A stretch of 64,000 nucleotides of DNA from the NCBI GenBank assembly GCA_025642065.1, contig JAODUP010000448.1:129501-193500 (forward strand), in the 5' to 3' direction. Source of the DNA: Paralvinella palmiformis (taxonomy: Eukaryota > Annelida > Polychaeta > Terebellida > Alvinellidae). Both the position numbers and the translations under genes were made by a program. Position 1 is the first letter of the stretch, and each line of letters begins with the position of its first letter. Of the stretch, positions 37,401 through 49,984 are shown piece after piece. The notes beneath the pieces are model-generated. The model was given only the letters and a program-made list of their open reading frames with translations, was not told where the DNA came from and ran no database searches.

Positions 37401-40400
37401 AGATCTTGACTAGAGTCTAGATGGCTGCTAACACACTGAAATTTTTTCTCCCAATCACTGGATTTGTTATCACTGAAATAACACTAGCCATTAAGCTGAC
37501 ACCCCAAAATAAGGGTCAAAATGTTGGGACCTATGGTATTTTTTGTATTTTTCTAGTCAACTGTTTGTTTAATGTTTATATGGACATCTATCCGTGATAA
37601 CATAAGTCTGAAATAAAGATACCGGGTAGAAAAAGAATTGAATTGAACGCCGAGTGACAGGCGAAAAACGTTTAATATGCAGCATCAGCATATCCTGATC
37701 CAGACACTCCAGGCTGCCATCACACACGGAAACAAAAACTCAACAAGTCTCACACACATCTGTATAGCTGTCGTGATATATTCACCTAATGATTGCTTCC
37801 ACACATCGGGTGGTGTGTAGGAGTTGAGAAAACTTAACAGCTTCCTCGCAAAATCCATTCTCTCTTTCCAACCAAAAAGATGCGGTTTTACTTCAGCACC
37901 TGAAGAAAACAAGAATCCGTTTAACCTTCTTGATTATTCTATTCAGTCTGAATACAGCTAGATGAGAAATCATTCTGACAGTCTGGTTCGATTTCCAGTC
38001 TGTCCCCTACATCTGCTTGCGGTTATAACAACAAATATAAAGACAAACATTCCACAAGGCAACAGTATCTTTTATATAAATATTTTTTATACAACTGGAT
38101 ACATCTACCAAAAAATATGACAAATAAATACACTGTGCTAAGATGTATAAGTGAATGTTGTTGTGTTACGGTCACTTTTACACATACTGTAAGCTATATG
38201 AAGCAAACAAACTCCGGGTAAACGTGATGAGGTTTAGCCGAGTCATTTAGCCTCAGTGTTGGTCACATTTTGGACATATGGCTGAGGGGGGGGGGGAATC
38301 TGCCTAGGGAGACACATCCCACAAACACAGGTACGAGCCAAATTCACACCCACAATATGGAGGTTTGTTGTGCAGTGCTCTAACCATTGCACAACTGGAA
38401 TACCCTACAACATAATGAAGTGAACTGAATACTGATCTAACCTTAACTGCTTCAGACCAAGAATTATACTCCCAATCTATATATCCATGGCAAGGTGTGC
38501 CACAGATATTTGTTTACATTCAATAGTAGGGTGTGGTCATGTGACGTAATGGGATAAATATGTCAATGAGGGTCAGGTGACTCATGAGGGGAGGGAAAAA
38601 AGAACTTGGTAATTACAAACGATGGAAATAAATTTATTTTGAATAAATGATACATTTATTCAGCAAGGTGTTATTCTACATGGACATATAGACATGCTTT
38701 ATCACAAGATCTGTGGTGATCTGCACAACCAGGTTGGCCATGGAAACAGTCAAATAACTAATGGCAAGCACACAATTAAAGCCATCATCCTACAGTCTGA
38801 ATACTCCATACTTGATCTGATGTGACAAGCTGAGAGTTCCCAAAGTCAATGGATTCCTCTATTTGCTCTTTAGGCACATTTCCATGATAAATATGGTATC
38901 TCAATGAGTACACAATCACAAAGTACAATGTATGGCAACAACAACAACAACAACAACAACAAACAACATCAGCATGAAGTCTATAAATTAATACAAAACT
39001 CGCCTTTCTTCTTCTCAATGTAACCACGGGCTGCCTTCAGAATCTGTGACACGATGTCCAACAAATCGACTATGTCCCTGCTGACGTGGCACGCGGTTGC
39101 CTCATGATGCATTGTGTGCAGTGTGTTAAAGGCCTGCAATTAACCAAATTGAATTTTGGTAGCAACTAAACTCAACAAAGTTAGTTTCCTTTAAAATCAG
39201 CATTAAAGACGTTTCTTCTAGCATTCGTAAATAAATATTTTCCCGAAATAAATATTTTGCAAAAAAGTAATCAGAATGTTCAAATGAAAAAACAAACAGC
39301 CATCTACCTCGTGTAACATTGGTAGACCTTGTAGTTGTAATACCAGCACTCGATCTTCTGTAGAATCCATCAAAATCTTCAAAGCACTAAACGGAAAAAG
39401 AAATATTACAATTAAATATACTTCAACACTAATTAAAGCCATATATTATCAGACCCGTTATTCACAATGGTTTGAGATAATTATAAAATGCAGTGTTCTA
39501 TATCTTAAATCCATAATTGGTGTTCATATACCATCTTAATCGTGGAACGAATCAGAAATTTATGCTAGTTTTGAAATGCTTAATTTTTCTCTCTAAAACC
39601 CCTCTTGCTGAAACGGGAGAAAAATTAAATAATGATAAATATAAAAATGGGATTCGTTGAGATGAGCATTTGAATAATAGATAAAATTTGAAGTTCACGT
39701 CTGTAGCTACATGTCATTTAAGTCAAGTGGATTAAACACTGGAAAATGCTCTCTCTCTCTCTCTCTGTATTATGTAACCATACGAGGTTTTGGATTTAGA
39801 CTTCATCAACTAAATTATCCAAATAAATGACAAAATATCATCCTAAATATAACAAGAAGTGACACAATAATCTTTTTTGTGCTGGTGAGTCGCAAAATAA
39901 TATCTCTCGAATGTCCAAGTTAAGTACATGTACACAAAATCGATGTAGGTTATCCTTAAAGCCTATTTTGACAAATAGCTGAACTATAATTTACTCATTC
40001 AGCTAGTCCCTCAAAAAAATCTAACAAATTTGGTGAGCAGAATAAAAACATGCGTATCAACTGCCAAATGACACCGTTATAATTTGGTTTTTTAATTTAA
40101 AAACCCGTCTCATTTTTTAAAACATTTATTAATCAGCTGTTTAGCTGTCTGGTCCTATAATTTTAAATACGAACTTCGTATGAGAATCAAAAACAGTTTT
40201 CTTCAACATGGAAGACTATTCCACAGAAATGATGACTTACGTAATTAGTGTCTGCCAACTGATTCTAGCGTCAATGTTCTGCATGTACAGCTGCAGTGTG
40301 GATCTTCTGAACTGCGTGATGGCTTTGATCTCCTCTTCTGTGCTGTCTGGATGTCGAGTCACCATTATACGCATCATACGAAAGAGCTCCTCAACAGCCT

Positions 40401-40576
40401 AGATTAAGTCAGTGACCAATGCCAGAAATAATATACATGTAATAGCCACATAATTATATTTATATATCATATATTTTTATTTATTTATCAAGGTAGCAAA
40501 AAATAGTACATCAGAGCCGAGTTCGAAAATAATCTTGTGAACTGTGATATTACATACATACAAACATACATACATA

Positions 40577-40612
<36 letters not shown>

Positions 40613-43600
40613 AAAAGAATTTATAGTACATTTCTTACCGCCATGTATTGTGTGGGGTAGGGTGTTATGTTCTTGAATGCCCACTGAACGTTCTGATGCT
40701 GTGCAAGTTGACGTGTGAAGGAACGTGACTGGGCACAGCACTTGCACAGTATGGCATAATAAGCAGGCAGCATTGTACGATTGAACAGTACCACATCTTG
40801 ATCCTCATGGTCGGCACTGAAACAAAATGTTTTCATATAATTCCTATAAGGCAGTTTTTGAGGAATATTTTATTTGGAAAATTAATTACTAGCCAATCTG
40901 ACATATATTATGACATACACGCTTTGTTACCTATGAAAGCATACACAAAATTAAATATATTAGCACAATATAAACTATGATTCCTGCGTTATCCAGCAAC
41001 GTTTACAATAATAAATCTACCACAGATAACAATGCTATTTGTCATGAAGATGAATGTCGTTAAACAACATTCATCTTCATGACAAATACATACAGTAAAA
41101 GTCTTATTCTTTTCTATTGCACAATTTATTTGTTCACCATTTTTATACAATTTAAAGCTTCCGCTATAATATTATGATTAAAAGTTGTTTTCCATTATCT
41201 TGACCACTACTGGCTGCTAAGTGGACATCAATAACTACATCAAGTCAATGTGGAAAACTAAGACCCCCCCCCCCCCTTAAATCCTGCCATGTGTAGTCTG
41301 CTGTGTTCATAAAACAATTCTTAAACATAAATTATCTTATGCGCTGAAAAATTTTCAGAAAACTACAAGTGTGGTTGTTTTACTTACAGTATATAGATGA
41401 ATGCTATGTTTTTGGTAACATTGGGATTATTGACGATCAGTTTGACATTTTCGGGACAGTCTATACACACTTGATGCCAGAACAGCAGCAAAGCCTGTAG
41501 ATGTAATATAAAAGAATTTCATGTTATAATGCAATCATACTGCACAAAAGGCTCAACCCAATATTTTTAATCTGTAAATATTGGTAGTGCACGCACGTGT
41601 GCACACACACACACACACACACACATGCACACACACACACAAACACACACGCAACTTAAAAAGAAATATTAATGCTTAACTTAAGTATATCCACTGAATA
41701 ACTTTAGAGTAAAATAATGTTTGCTGACTTACCTGTTTGTTATGATGCATAGAGATGGGCGGTTCCGACATTTTAGGATGAAACAATGCCCATAAATCAG
41801 TGAAGTAATGCGAGAACTGTAGGGAAATAAACAGATTATGTCTGTCTTATTGGCAGATAGCGTAAAAATTCAGCTCAAAATAGGTTCTCACCATCTACTT
41901 GATCTTTAGTAACACAGAAGATTCACAATACATGCACATAAAAGAGGTTTCTTACCATTAGTTTTTCTGTTCTGGAAATCAAACAGTATCCCATAACAGC
42001 AAAATAGAGTACTAGTTTGGTTGATCCGTGTGTCTGGGCATCTGAAAATGGCGCAGAATTCTTCACTAAAGCTACGTTATGACACTAAACTATGCCAATT
42101 TTAACAAGGAGTCACTGCATACATCAGTTACATCGTCAGTGTCACATCTGTTTACCTTGACCGAAAACACCAGAATCTGAGTACATCAGTCGTGGGAACC
42201 ATAATAAATAATGTATATGAAACAGATTATGTTCAATACACATTAGTTATTATGTGTATCAAACATATTAGTTACTAACCTACGTATTGTCTAGCTCTAG
42301 GTAGCAACTTCAACAGGTGTGTATAGACTTCATGTAGCACCTCAATGGCATCAGATGTCATCTGAAAGAAGCCAAGTTTATTATTCTGTGGATTTATTCC
42401 ACTCTGAAGCCACAGCCAATTATAATAATTAATAAAATTGTAAACCATAGGGCAACTAAAACCATTTGCAGTTACTTAAGAGCAGATTACTCTATCTTTA
42501 TTTTAATAAGTGTTGTTTCATTTTTTAAGATTACATTTAAAATCACTCACTGGAATTGGCTCCTTGTGGGGACTGAGGAAGTTCCTTGAAGTACGGAATG
42601 TTTGTCTGAAGTGACTACTAGGGACTAGAGCTATTAACAAACAGGCTGCCGCTGTAATTAAATGACATCAGATAAAAATAATCAATCACATGAAACCAAG
42701 GCAATAAGTAAGCCACAGACATACACAAAAACAGACTTGTGTTTGCATGCATGTGTGGTGTGTGTTTGTGTGTGTGTATGTGGAAAATTAATACAGTAAA
42801 GGTTGGTCATACTGAATTTCAAGCAGAAATGGAAATCATTTTGTTGTAATGGTATGTCCATTTATCGAAGTTTTAATACCAGCAACCAATAAATGGACAA
42901 AATGCATTCTTGTTCTTTGATTGGAAGAAACACAAAACTTAATTATTAAGTTTCTTAATGATGACAACTTTTACACAAAAACTAAATCAAGTAAAGACAC
43001 TGCTTTTTGTATTAAAGTGTTGTTGACAGGATAATTTTTAAATGGCATTCATACACGGAAAATAATTATATGTGCTAGTCATGAGCTTTCATCAAGAGCT
43101 CTGTTTATGTTTGCTAACCACTGTGGGGTGTGATTCTTGAAAGGAAATAACATATATTTAAACAGGTTTCTAAAGGAATCCAAAGTTTGTAGTTAGTTCA
43201 GAAAATTCACTTCGTATTAAGCCAGTTTTCATTACATATATATTATAACATCCAAGTTTATTTACTATGTCAGTAAATAGGAGCTTGGCTGGACCATCAA
43301 ACCATTTCAAGTTAAGCTACTGTTTGGCTATATCCCAGTTTTCTTACAGCCAACTTCTACTGTACTAATACTACTACTATACAACAAACGACTCAACACC
43401 AAGTTACAACTATTATATAGTATACAAGAGGTACAGTATCTGTTAGAAGCGCATACCTTTTCCAATAGTAAAACTAAAACTATTAGTGTCACAAACTTTT
43501 TTCAACTATATTTAGTCACATTAGCCATGATACACCATTTCTCTTCAAAAGGACAACAACAAAAATGGCTATTCTTTCAGGAAATATAATCATTGCTATT

Positions 43601-46600
43601 TGTGGTACAATAGACACGTATATAAAGCCTCACATTCATGCATTATATCTACTGAAGACAATAGAGTTTAATCCATTAGTGATATTCAATTTTGTACACA
43701 TTTTTCTTTAACACGTCTTAGGCAATACTTACAGTTCCTGACTCTGACGTTGTTATTTGCTAGCAAGAATGGCTCCACCCACATATTCAAGTTCCTTAGA
43801 GTCCAGCTATGAGCGTATTTGTTTCTAGGAACCTGTGATGCTAACCAGTCTAAACACTGATGCGGGCAGTACTCCGCCACCTGCAGCATAAGAATAAGGC
43901 ACATTTTAAACACTTATAGGCATACAAACATCAGTGCGAAGCACGCACTTTCCTAAAATGCTGAACATTATTCAACAATATCGCAAAAAAGTGTTAATAA
44001 TAAATGAAGGCTAAAATTGATTAAATGCACATAGATGTGTTGCATACCTCCCAGTATTTCTGTAGAATATAATGAGTGAAAGGTGGCATGTCATGAGGTC
44101 CTCCGACGAAGTCGACTAACATTGACAACAGCTTGAAAAATGGCTGACTCTGTTTAAGGGAACAAAACGATCATTGTATCATCTATACTAATATAAACTG
44201 ATAAAACTATCAAGAAAAGTAACAGTTACAAGTATCTCTTCCTCTCCATGTGTGCACGTGTCTGTGGATGCATATGGACACACAAGAAATAATGGCCTAC
44301 CACTTACCTCATTGCCCAATCTTGTAATAGCACCAAATATCATATCGACAATCTGTAGGAAAAAAATATGTAAATTTAAGTCTATCATATTTTAACCAAA
44401 ACAAAGTTACATTTGAGTTCATATTCCTCCCTTTTAACAGTCCTTACACATCTGCAGAAATCTCCAAAGGCAATATAACAGTATTCAATTAGTATGATTC
44501 ATTAGAAAAGGATACATACAGCAGGTAAACATTATGGCAGGTTCTACCTGCAAAAATTATCAAACTTTTGTAGATTTCCAGCATCTCATACAGACAACTT
44601 AATTTTGAAAGTATGCTAGATTCGATAAGCCTGGAACTTACTGCTTTGGCTAGGACGTTGTTCCATCGACAGAGGCTAAATATTAAGTTACAGGTGTGAG
44701 GAAGGTTGATGTTGTCACGTATTTGGTTGAACAGGAACAGAAAATGCTGCAGTAGAGAAAAAAAAACGAATCATTAACAACGACTCATCAGAAAACTAAA
44801 GATAATCCAAGCAAGATCCTCCCTAATTGAGAAAGTTCTAATCTCGGTGTCGGCATGTCTGAAGGGTGTTTCATCTTTGACTTCACACTTCAATTACCTT
44901 TGTGCACAAAAGTGGCCATAAAACGCCAATCATCAATCATCATCATCATCACAAATGAGAATCCATTCTAGAAAGATGCACGTACCTTTCCGGAAAGTAT
45001 GGCATTTAGATCTCGTCGTTTCAGCTGCAGCTGATTGTCATCACCCCGCGATTTCTCGACAAGTAAAGCTATCAGCGTTATCATCTTCTCCAGCGACTGA
45101 GGTCTGTACTTATCATCGGCCAGGGCAATCACATCATCTTCTTCTTCCTCATCGTCGGACAGAATCTCCACCTGTGATAAGTCAAGAGGTCATACATCTC
45201 ATAAAAAAAGGCTGCAGCGATGATTGAAACGAGTTATATCTGATTGGCTGTTTTCTATCTCGCCCTCAGCAACTTATGCATATAATCAACAAGCACAAAG
45301 AGACAACCAAATGCAAAGGATGGATTACCGCATTATAACAAAAGTGTTCATTTAAAAATCTAAATATCAATTTAATTCTTGGCAAATGTTTTCTTCATTT
45401 TTTTCCTAACAAGATCATTGCCTTAATAAGGTTATATTTTAGCTGAGCAGGTATTCCGATAATGAAATGGTATTTGTGGCCATTTGGAAATATTAACATT
45501 TTATCAATTCCAATTCCATTTTTTACCTACTCTTTGTTTATCTACTACTTTTTACCATCAGCAGATACTCCATATACCTACTCCGGGTACCTATTTGGAA
45601 TACCTACTCTGAATAGTTTATATTCCAAGTAGGATTGTCATGTAAGAAATATTTCTGAATTAAAAAATTAAATGGTAAATTAATTTGTGGATTTAATTTT
45701 TTTGTAGCAAACCTCAATTCCAATTCCAAATTTATCAATTCTAATTCCATTTTTTTTTAAATAAGCAATTCTAATTCCAAAATTGGAATTGACCATCAAT
45801 TCCAATTCCGGAACTGAATTGAGCCCATGTCTGACATAACACGTGCAGAATGTTTGCACTTTTATGGTAAACTTAAAGAAACAATTTCAATTATCAGCGG
45901 ACTCAACATCTTGTACATTTCAGATAATGTCTGAGTGACAATTCTGTGATTTAATAAATGAAAACATTGATTAATCAAGTCTCTACTAAATGGTGATGGA
46001 GTGTGCAATATATAATCACCACATACTAACCATCACATTATATCAGCGCCGGTACTGTTAATGGTAACTGAGCTATTGCACATACTTACGTAACTCTCCT
46101 GAGATTTGTGTGCCATGAAGAAGCGTACCATGATGGAGATGGCATTCACTTGTAACAGAAACAAACTCTCGTGCTCCCCCATCCTAGCAAACTCCAGCAG
46201 GAATGCAAAGTATTCACTCAGGTATTTACAATGTGGCCGAGCACCATGATCAATCTGTTTAGGGAAACGAACAATGTCAAGAGCTTACCTCAATAACCAA
46301 CATCGAAAAAATATGTTACTCCTTTCATTGTATTTCCATTTAGAAGCCCGAAAAGAATTCAAGTTAATCAACTTTTGATAAGCATTACCATTACGGAACA
46401 GTTAAGACGACTAGAATAAATGTTAATTTTGTGATAAAATAGTCACAATATGAAATTTGCTGTGTCAATAAAGCGTCTTATTAGACCAGAATAAATAAAA
46501 AAAAGATGTCATGTGATGTCATGGATTCGGGTGATTCTCAAAGCTGTCAGTTTATTTACCAGCCAAGCTTAGCCAGTGTTAAATCGACTTTGGAACATCT

Positions 46601-49600
46601 GTTGAAAGCCTTTGTTTAGATTTTTATTACTGAACATCTTGTCATCAAATGATATCTTTATAAATTGGAGAAAGCAGGCCACTCATATATCAATCAAAGT
46701 GGCCAGTGATAGTGAGTTCAGCTTGGATAAAGAGGGTGAAATTCTTCTTTACTTCTATGATGGAATGTAAAAAATATCGACTGACCCATAGTGTCGAAGT
46801 CTCAAAAGTGTCAAACAGAAAACAGACACTGAATGCTATTATTGTAAAGGACATGAATTACTGACTAATAAAAATTGATAATCTTGACTGTTAAAATTCA
46901 ATTTCTGGCTTAGTGTAATCATAAGCTGATTATATGCCGCATCAGTTAGTGTGAAAACATAAACATAATTAATACACTATATTATAACTGTCCATAGTAT
47001 TTTAACCACTGGAGGTAATCCTTTATTATATTTCTGTATTTTAAGCTTCAACCTTAAAGAGCACCTTGTTACTGTATTTGTTAATCCGAACTGACACTTA
47101 CTATAGAAAGAAGCTTTTTGATGAATCTCGTAACACAGGATTTATTTCCTATCAGCGACACATCCACATCATTGCAGTCCCTGTTAGAAATAGATAAAGG
47201 GTTACTTCTTAACATTACCAAATATAGTCTATGTGCTTTATTCATGTATAATGTCACCTATATCATGCTGATATATCAATTTTCTACCCGAAACACATCT
47301 CAGATTAGTCTAAAAATGAATTTCAAAATACTGAATTAGTCACATGCTGTTCTATCTAAGACAGAATCAACCATATCAGCACTGAAATCTTTAGGTATAT
47401 ACAGAACTTATTTGTTATTTTCAATACTTTTTAAATACAAATATCTTGTTGCAACATATTTCTAACATATGCAATACTAATAGACAAGGTAAAAAGCTAT
47501 ACTTAAAATACAAATAAACCTTAATTTTATACATGGAAAGCTTTACAATATATTTCTTTAAACTGCATTATTCTATACAGTGTGATGGTCCATTCTGAAA
47601 AAATAAAACTGCCTTTGTCTTCGGAATTTTTGATTCTGAAAATTTACTCAATTTATAAAGAAACACTAAAAACAAGAGAGTTACTATATTTTACATTTTG
47701 TAACCCCTACGTTACATTATTAGGCACCAGTTTCATAGAATGACCCAAATGTAAACATTTCATATACATAAATATAGAACAAAATCGATACTTTTATCAA
47801 TACACAACATAAATGGCCAGTACAGCCCAGAAATATGATGTATTTGTCATACTAAGTTTTATGGTGATCCTCAAATATCAGTCACAATACCACACATATA
47901 TAACAATTACAATCATCTTTATTACTAAATTATTACCATTACTTTAATGATGTAATCGTCACCATCACCATGGTGATGTAACTTACATGTCAGATGTGAG
48001 AGGATGTAGGTAAAGTTGATGATGAGAAGGTTTGAGCTGATTAATAACATGTATCACAAGGCGCTGAAACATCTGAAAGTAGCAACAATACATCTATATA
48101 GAGGATTATAACCTTTGAGCATTTAGTCAGTCTGGAGGATGTTCAAATAGTTTACTCCAAAGAGATATGTTGATAATATTATAGCACATTTACTGTTTAT
48201 CTTTAGTCGTAGTTCGGCTCATCCAAAAATAAATATAAAATTATGTTTTATGTCTTGAAACTTAGGCAGAATGTTAATATTTGTTACTGTCCTTACATAT
48301 GCTGTTAATGGATTAAATTTTTATTTAGTTAACTGGAGTCAAATCTAGTTCCTTTAATTCGTTAGCACTGTATGGAACAATATATATATATATATATATA
48401 TATGTAATATCCTGAAAGTGTCCCATGTAATAGTGAATTTATCAGTGAAATTAATAATACTAAGCTGAAGATAACTGTCAGAAACAACATGTTTCTTTTC
48501 AATTAATCTAGATTTGTTATTCGATGTGACTGCAAATAAAGATACAGCTGGAATATGTATGCAATAATTGAAAAATCCAGTTCTCAAAGCCTAAATCACA
48601 CAACAGCATTAACTTATAGCGATGTTCTTTTACTAAACTGACTCTGTTAACTACGCAAATCATTTACCTGTCTAACCATCTGATTGGGACATTTGATGAG
48701 AATCTGTTGGGGCCACCAATCCTCTTCTGCCATCGTATCCAAAAACCACTGGAGAGTTTAAAACAAAATCAATCCATTATTTGCTGACATATAAACAGAA
48801 ACGTCTAAAACTTTAAAATGAATGCTCAGATAGCTCGCTTCGGCCAATAATGATATTACTGGTTAAATCATCCGGCAAAAGTATGATATTAATTCTCCGT
48901 TCGTTTACGAGCTCGTGATAACAGTGACTGTAATGCTGCAAACATTCGGGTATTAGTCTTTCAGCGAAAGTGGCTAATTACCTCACAAGCTGCAGGACAG
49001 GTATTAAACTGTTTTGTTACCAATTCAATCCACTGTAACATGGTAGGCTGTAAAGAAATCAGATAAGATCTTATAGAACGCAATCATTTACACACATCAT
49101 AATTCCTTCCACTCACATTGGCTACGAGCGACAAAGAAAACAAGCAAGAAAAATATCACAAAGTAAGTTTCTTAACTTATAGTGAACACATGCTTCAACG
49201 ATGAGTGTTTATTTATACTGTCACGTTGTCACAGATCTGTTTATATCCCGAATAATAAATTATCGCTTACCTTCTCCTTGGCATGAATCAGGGATTCGAG
49301 TACAAATGATGAGCTCAATTTTGCTGCCATTAACGGAACATTGTGGTCAGGATCTTTAACTGGCAATGTGCTGGGAATGTACCCACACATCTGCCACATG
49401 AAGCTTCAAACAGAATAAAGAAAACGCACTTCTTATTGTCACAGAGTGTCAAAACAAAGGATCAACTTTTAAATATAATCTACCATAAATTTTAACCAGT
49501 ACTGTTAAATGTAAACACCTGAATGAACAGAGAAACTACTTTAAACAAATAAGAATAAAGATAAATATTTTCAGGAGCAGATGTATTCCATTAAATGCCA

Positions 49601-49912
49601 CACGAATACTAATTACCTAAAATAGGTATGCTCAAATATGTTCTTATCCTGAAGAAACTGCATGTTGTCTTTCCAAATCCACTGGAAAAAATAAACATGC
49701 ACGTTTATTGAACTACTGCTGAGGAGAAAGTACACGTTTTTTAAATATTATTTCTGAAGTTAACTATAATACAGAATAAATACGTTTAAAACAAATAATT
49801 ACTAACAGAATAACACGTAAACTGTCTTTAGTTTATGTGGACATATCTCAACAAGCCAGTCTGATATTAAATCAATTGTGAAATAATTATGAACAAAACT
49901 ATTTAATGTGTG

Positions 49913-49984
<72 letters not shown>

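Larger units (their letters stand above)
31415..42041 (-). other. USP34: USP34 exon map part 4: post-catalytic scaffold II and C terminus
   Basis: Exons: 41956-42041, 41733-41816, 41388-41494, 40639-40816, 40241-40398, 39308-39386, 39004-39133, 37786-37899, 35890-35994, 35325-35446, 34786-34967, 34072-34231, 33629-33766, 33000-33180, 31415-31767. Conserved markers are HEDQDVVLFNRTMLPAYYAI, QHQNVQWAFKNITP, HHEATACHVSRDIVDLL, FARKLLSFLNSYTPP, GPYFPRRGQ, AMVAYEGVPLHMPYFAKLW and LLDERQSLNNQHIYQFF. The last exon starts at either of two adjacent acceptors (31767 or 31764). It encodes a Ser/Glu/Lys-rich tail that diverges from human apart from its KRKR-type basic cluster, and ends TIFRMIKK. The 39004-39133 exon uses a GC donor. 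Confidence 0.9.
42280..49681 (-). other. USP34: USP34 exon map part 3: post-catalytic scaffold I
   Basis: Exons: 49617-49681, 49271-49403, 48982-49047, 48668-48748, 47987-48072, 47102-47180, 46090-46254, 44986-45171, 44642-44746, 44308-44352, 44048-44149, 43733-43880, 42551-42651, 42280-42361. Markers shared with human USP34 include DNMQFLQDKNIFEHTYF, EDWWPQQILIKCPNQMVRQ, the acidic LSDDEEEEDDVIALADDKYR, HTCNLIFSLCRWNN and CLDWLASQVPRNKYAHSW. The exon at 47102-47180 is short and easy to miss. It is required by the phase (AT then G) and encodes GNKSCVTRFIKKLLSI, matching the human GRSCVTRF block. Confidence 0.9.

Noticed and set aside
41037..41087. MicroRNA precursor
   Set aside because: The stem is perfect but only 21 bp with a 9-base loop, shorter than animal precursors; kept only as an inverted repeat.
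44955..45227. 90-codon plus-strand frame
   Set aside because: Antisense to the acidic USP34 exon 44986-45171.
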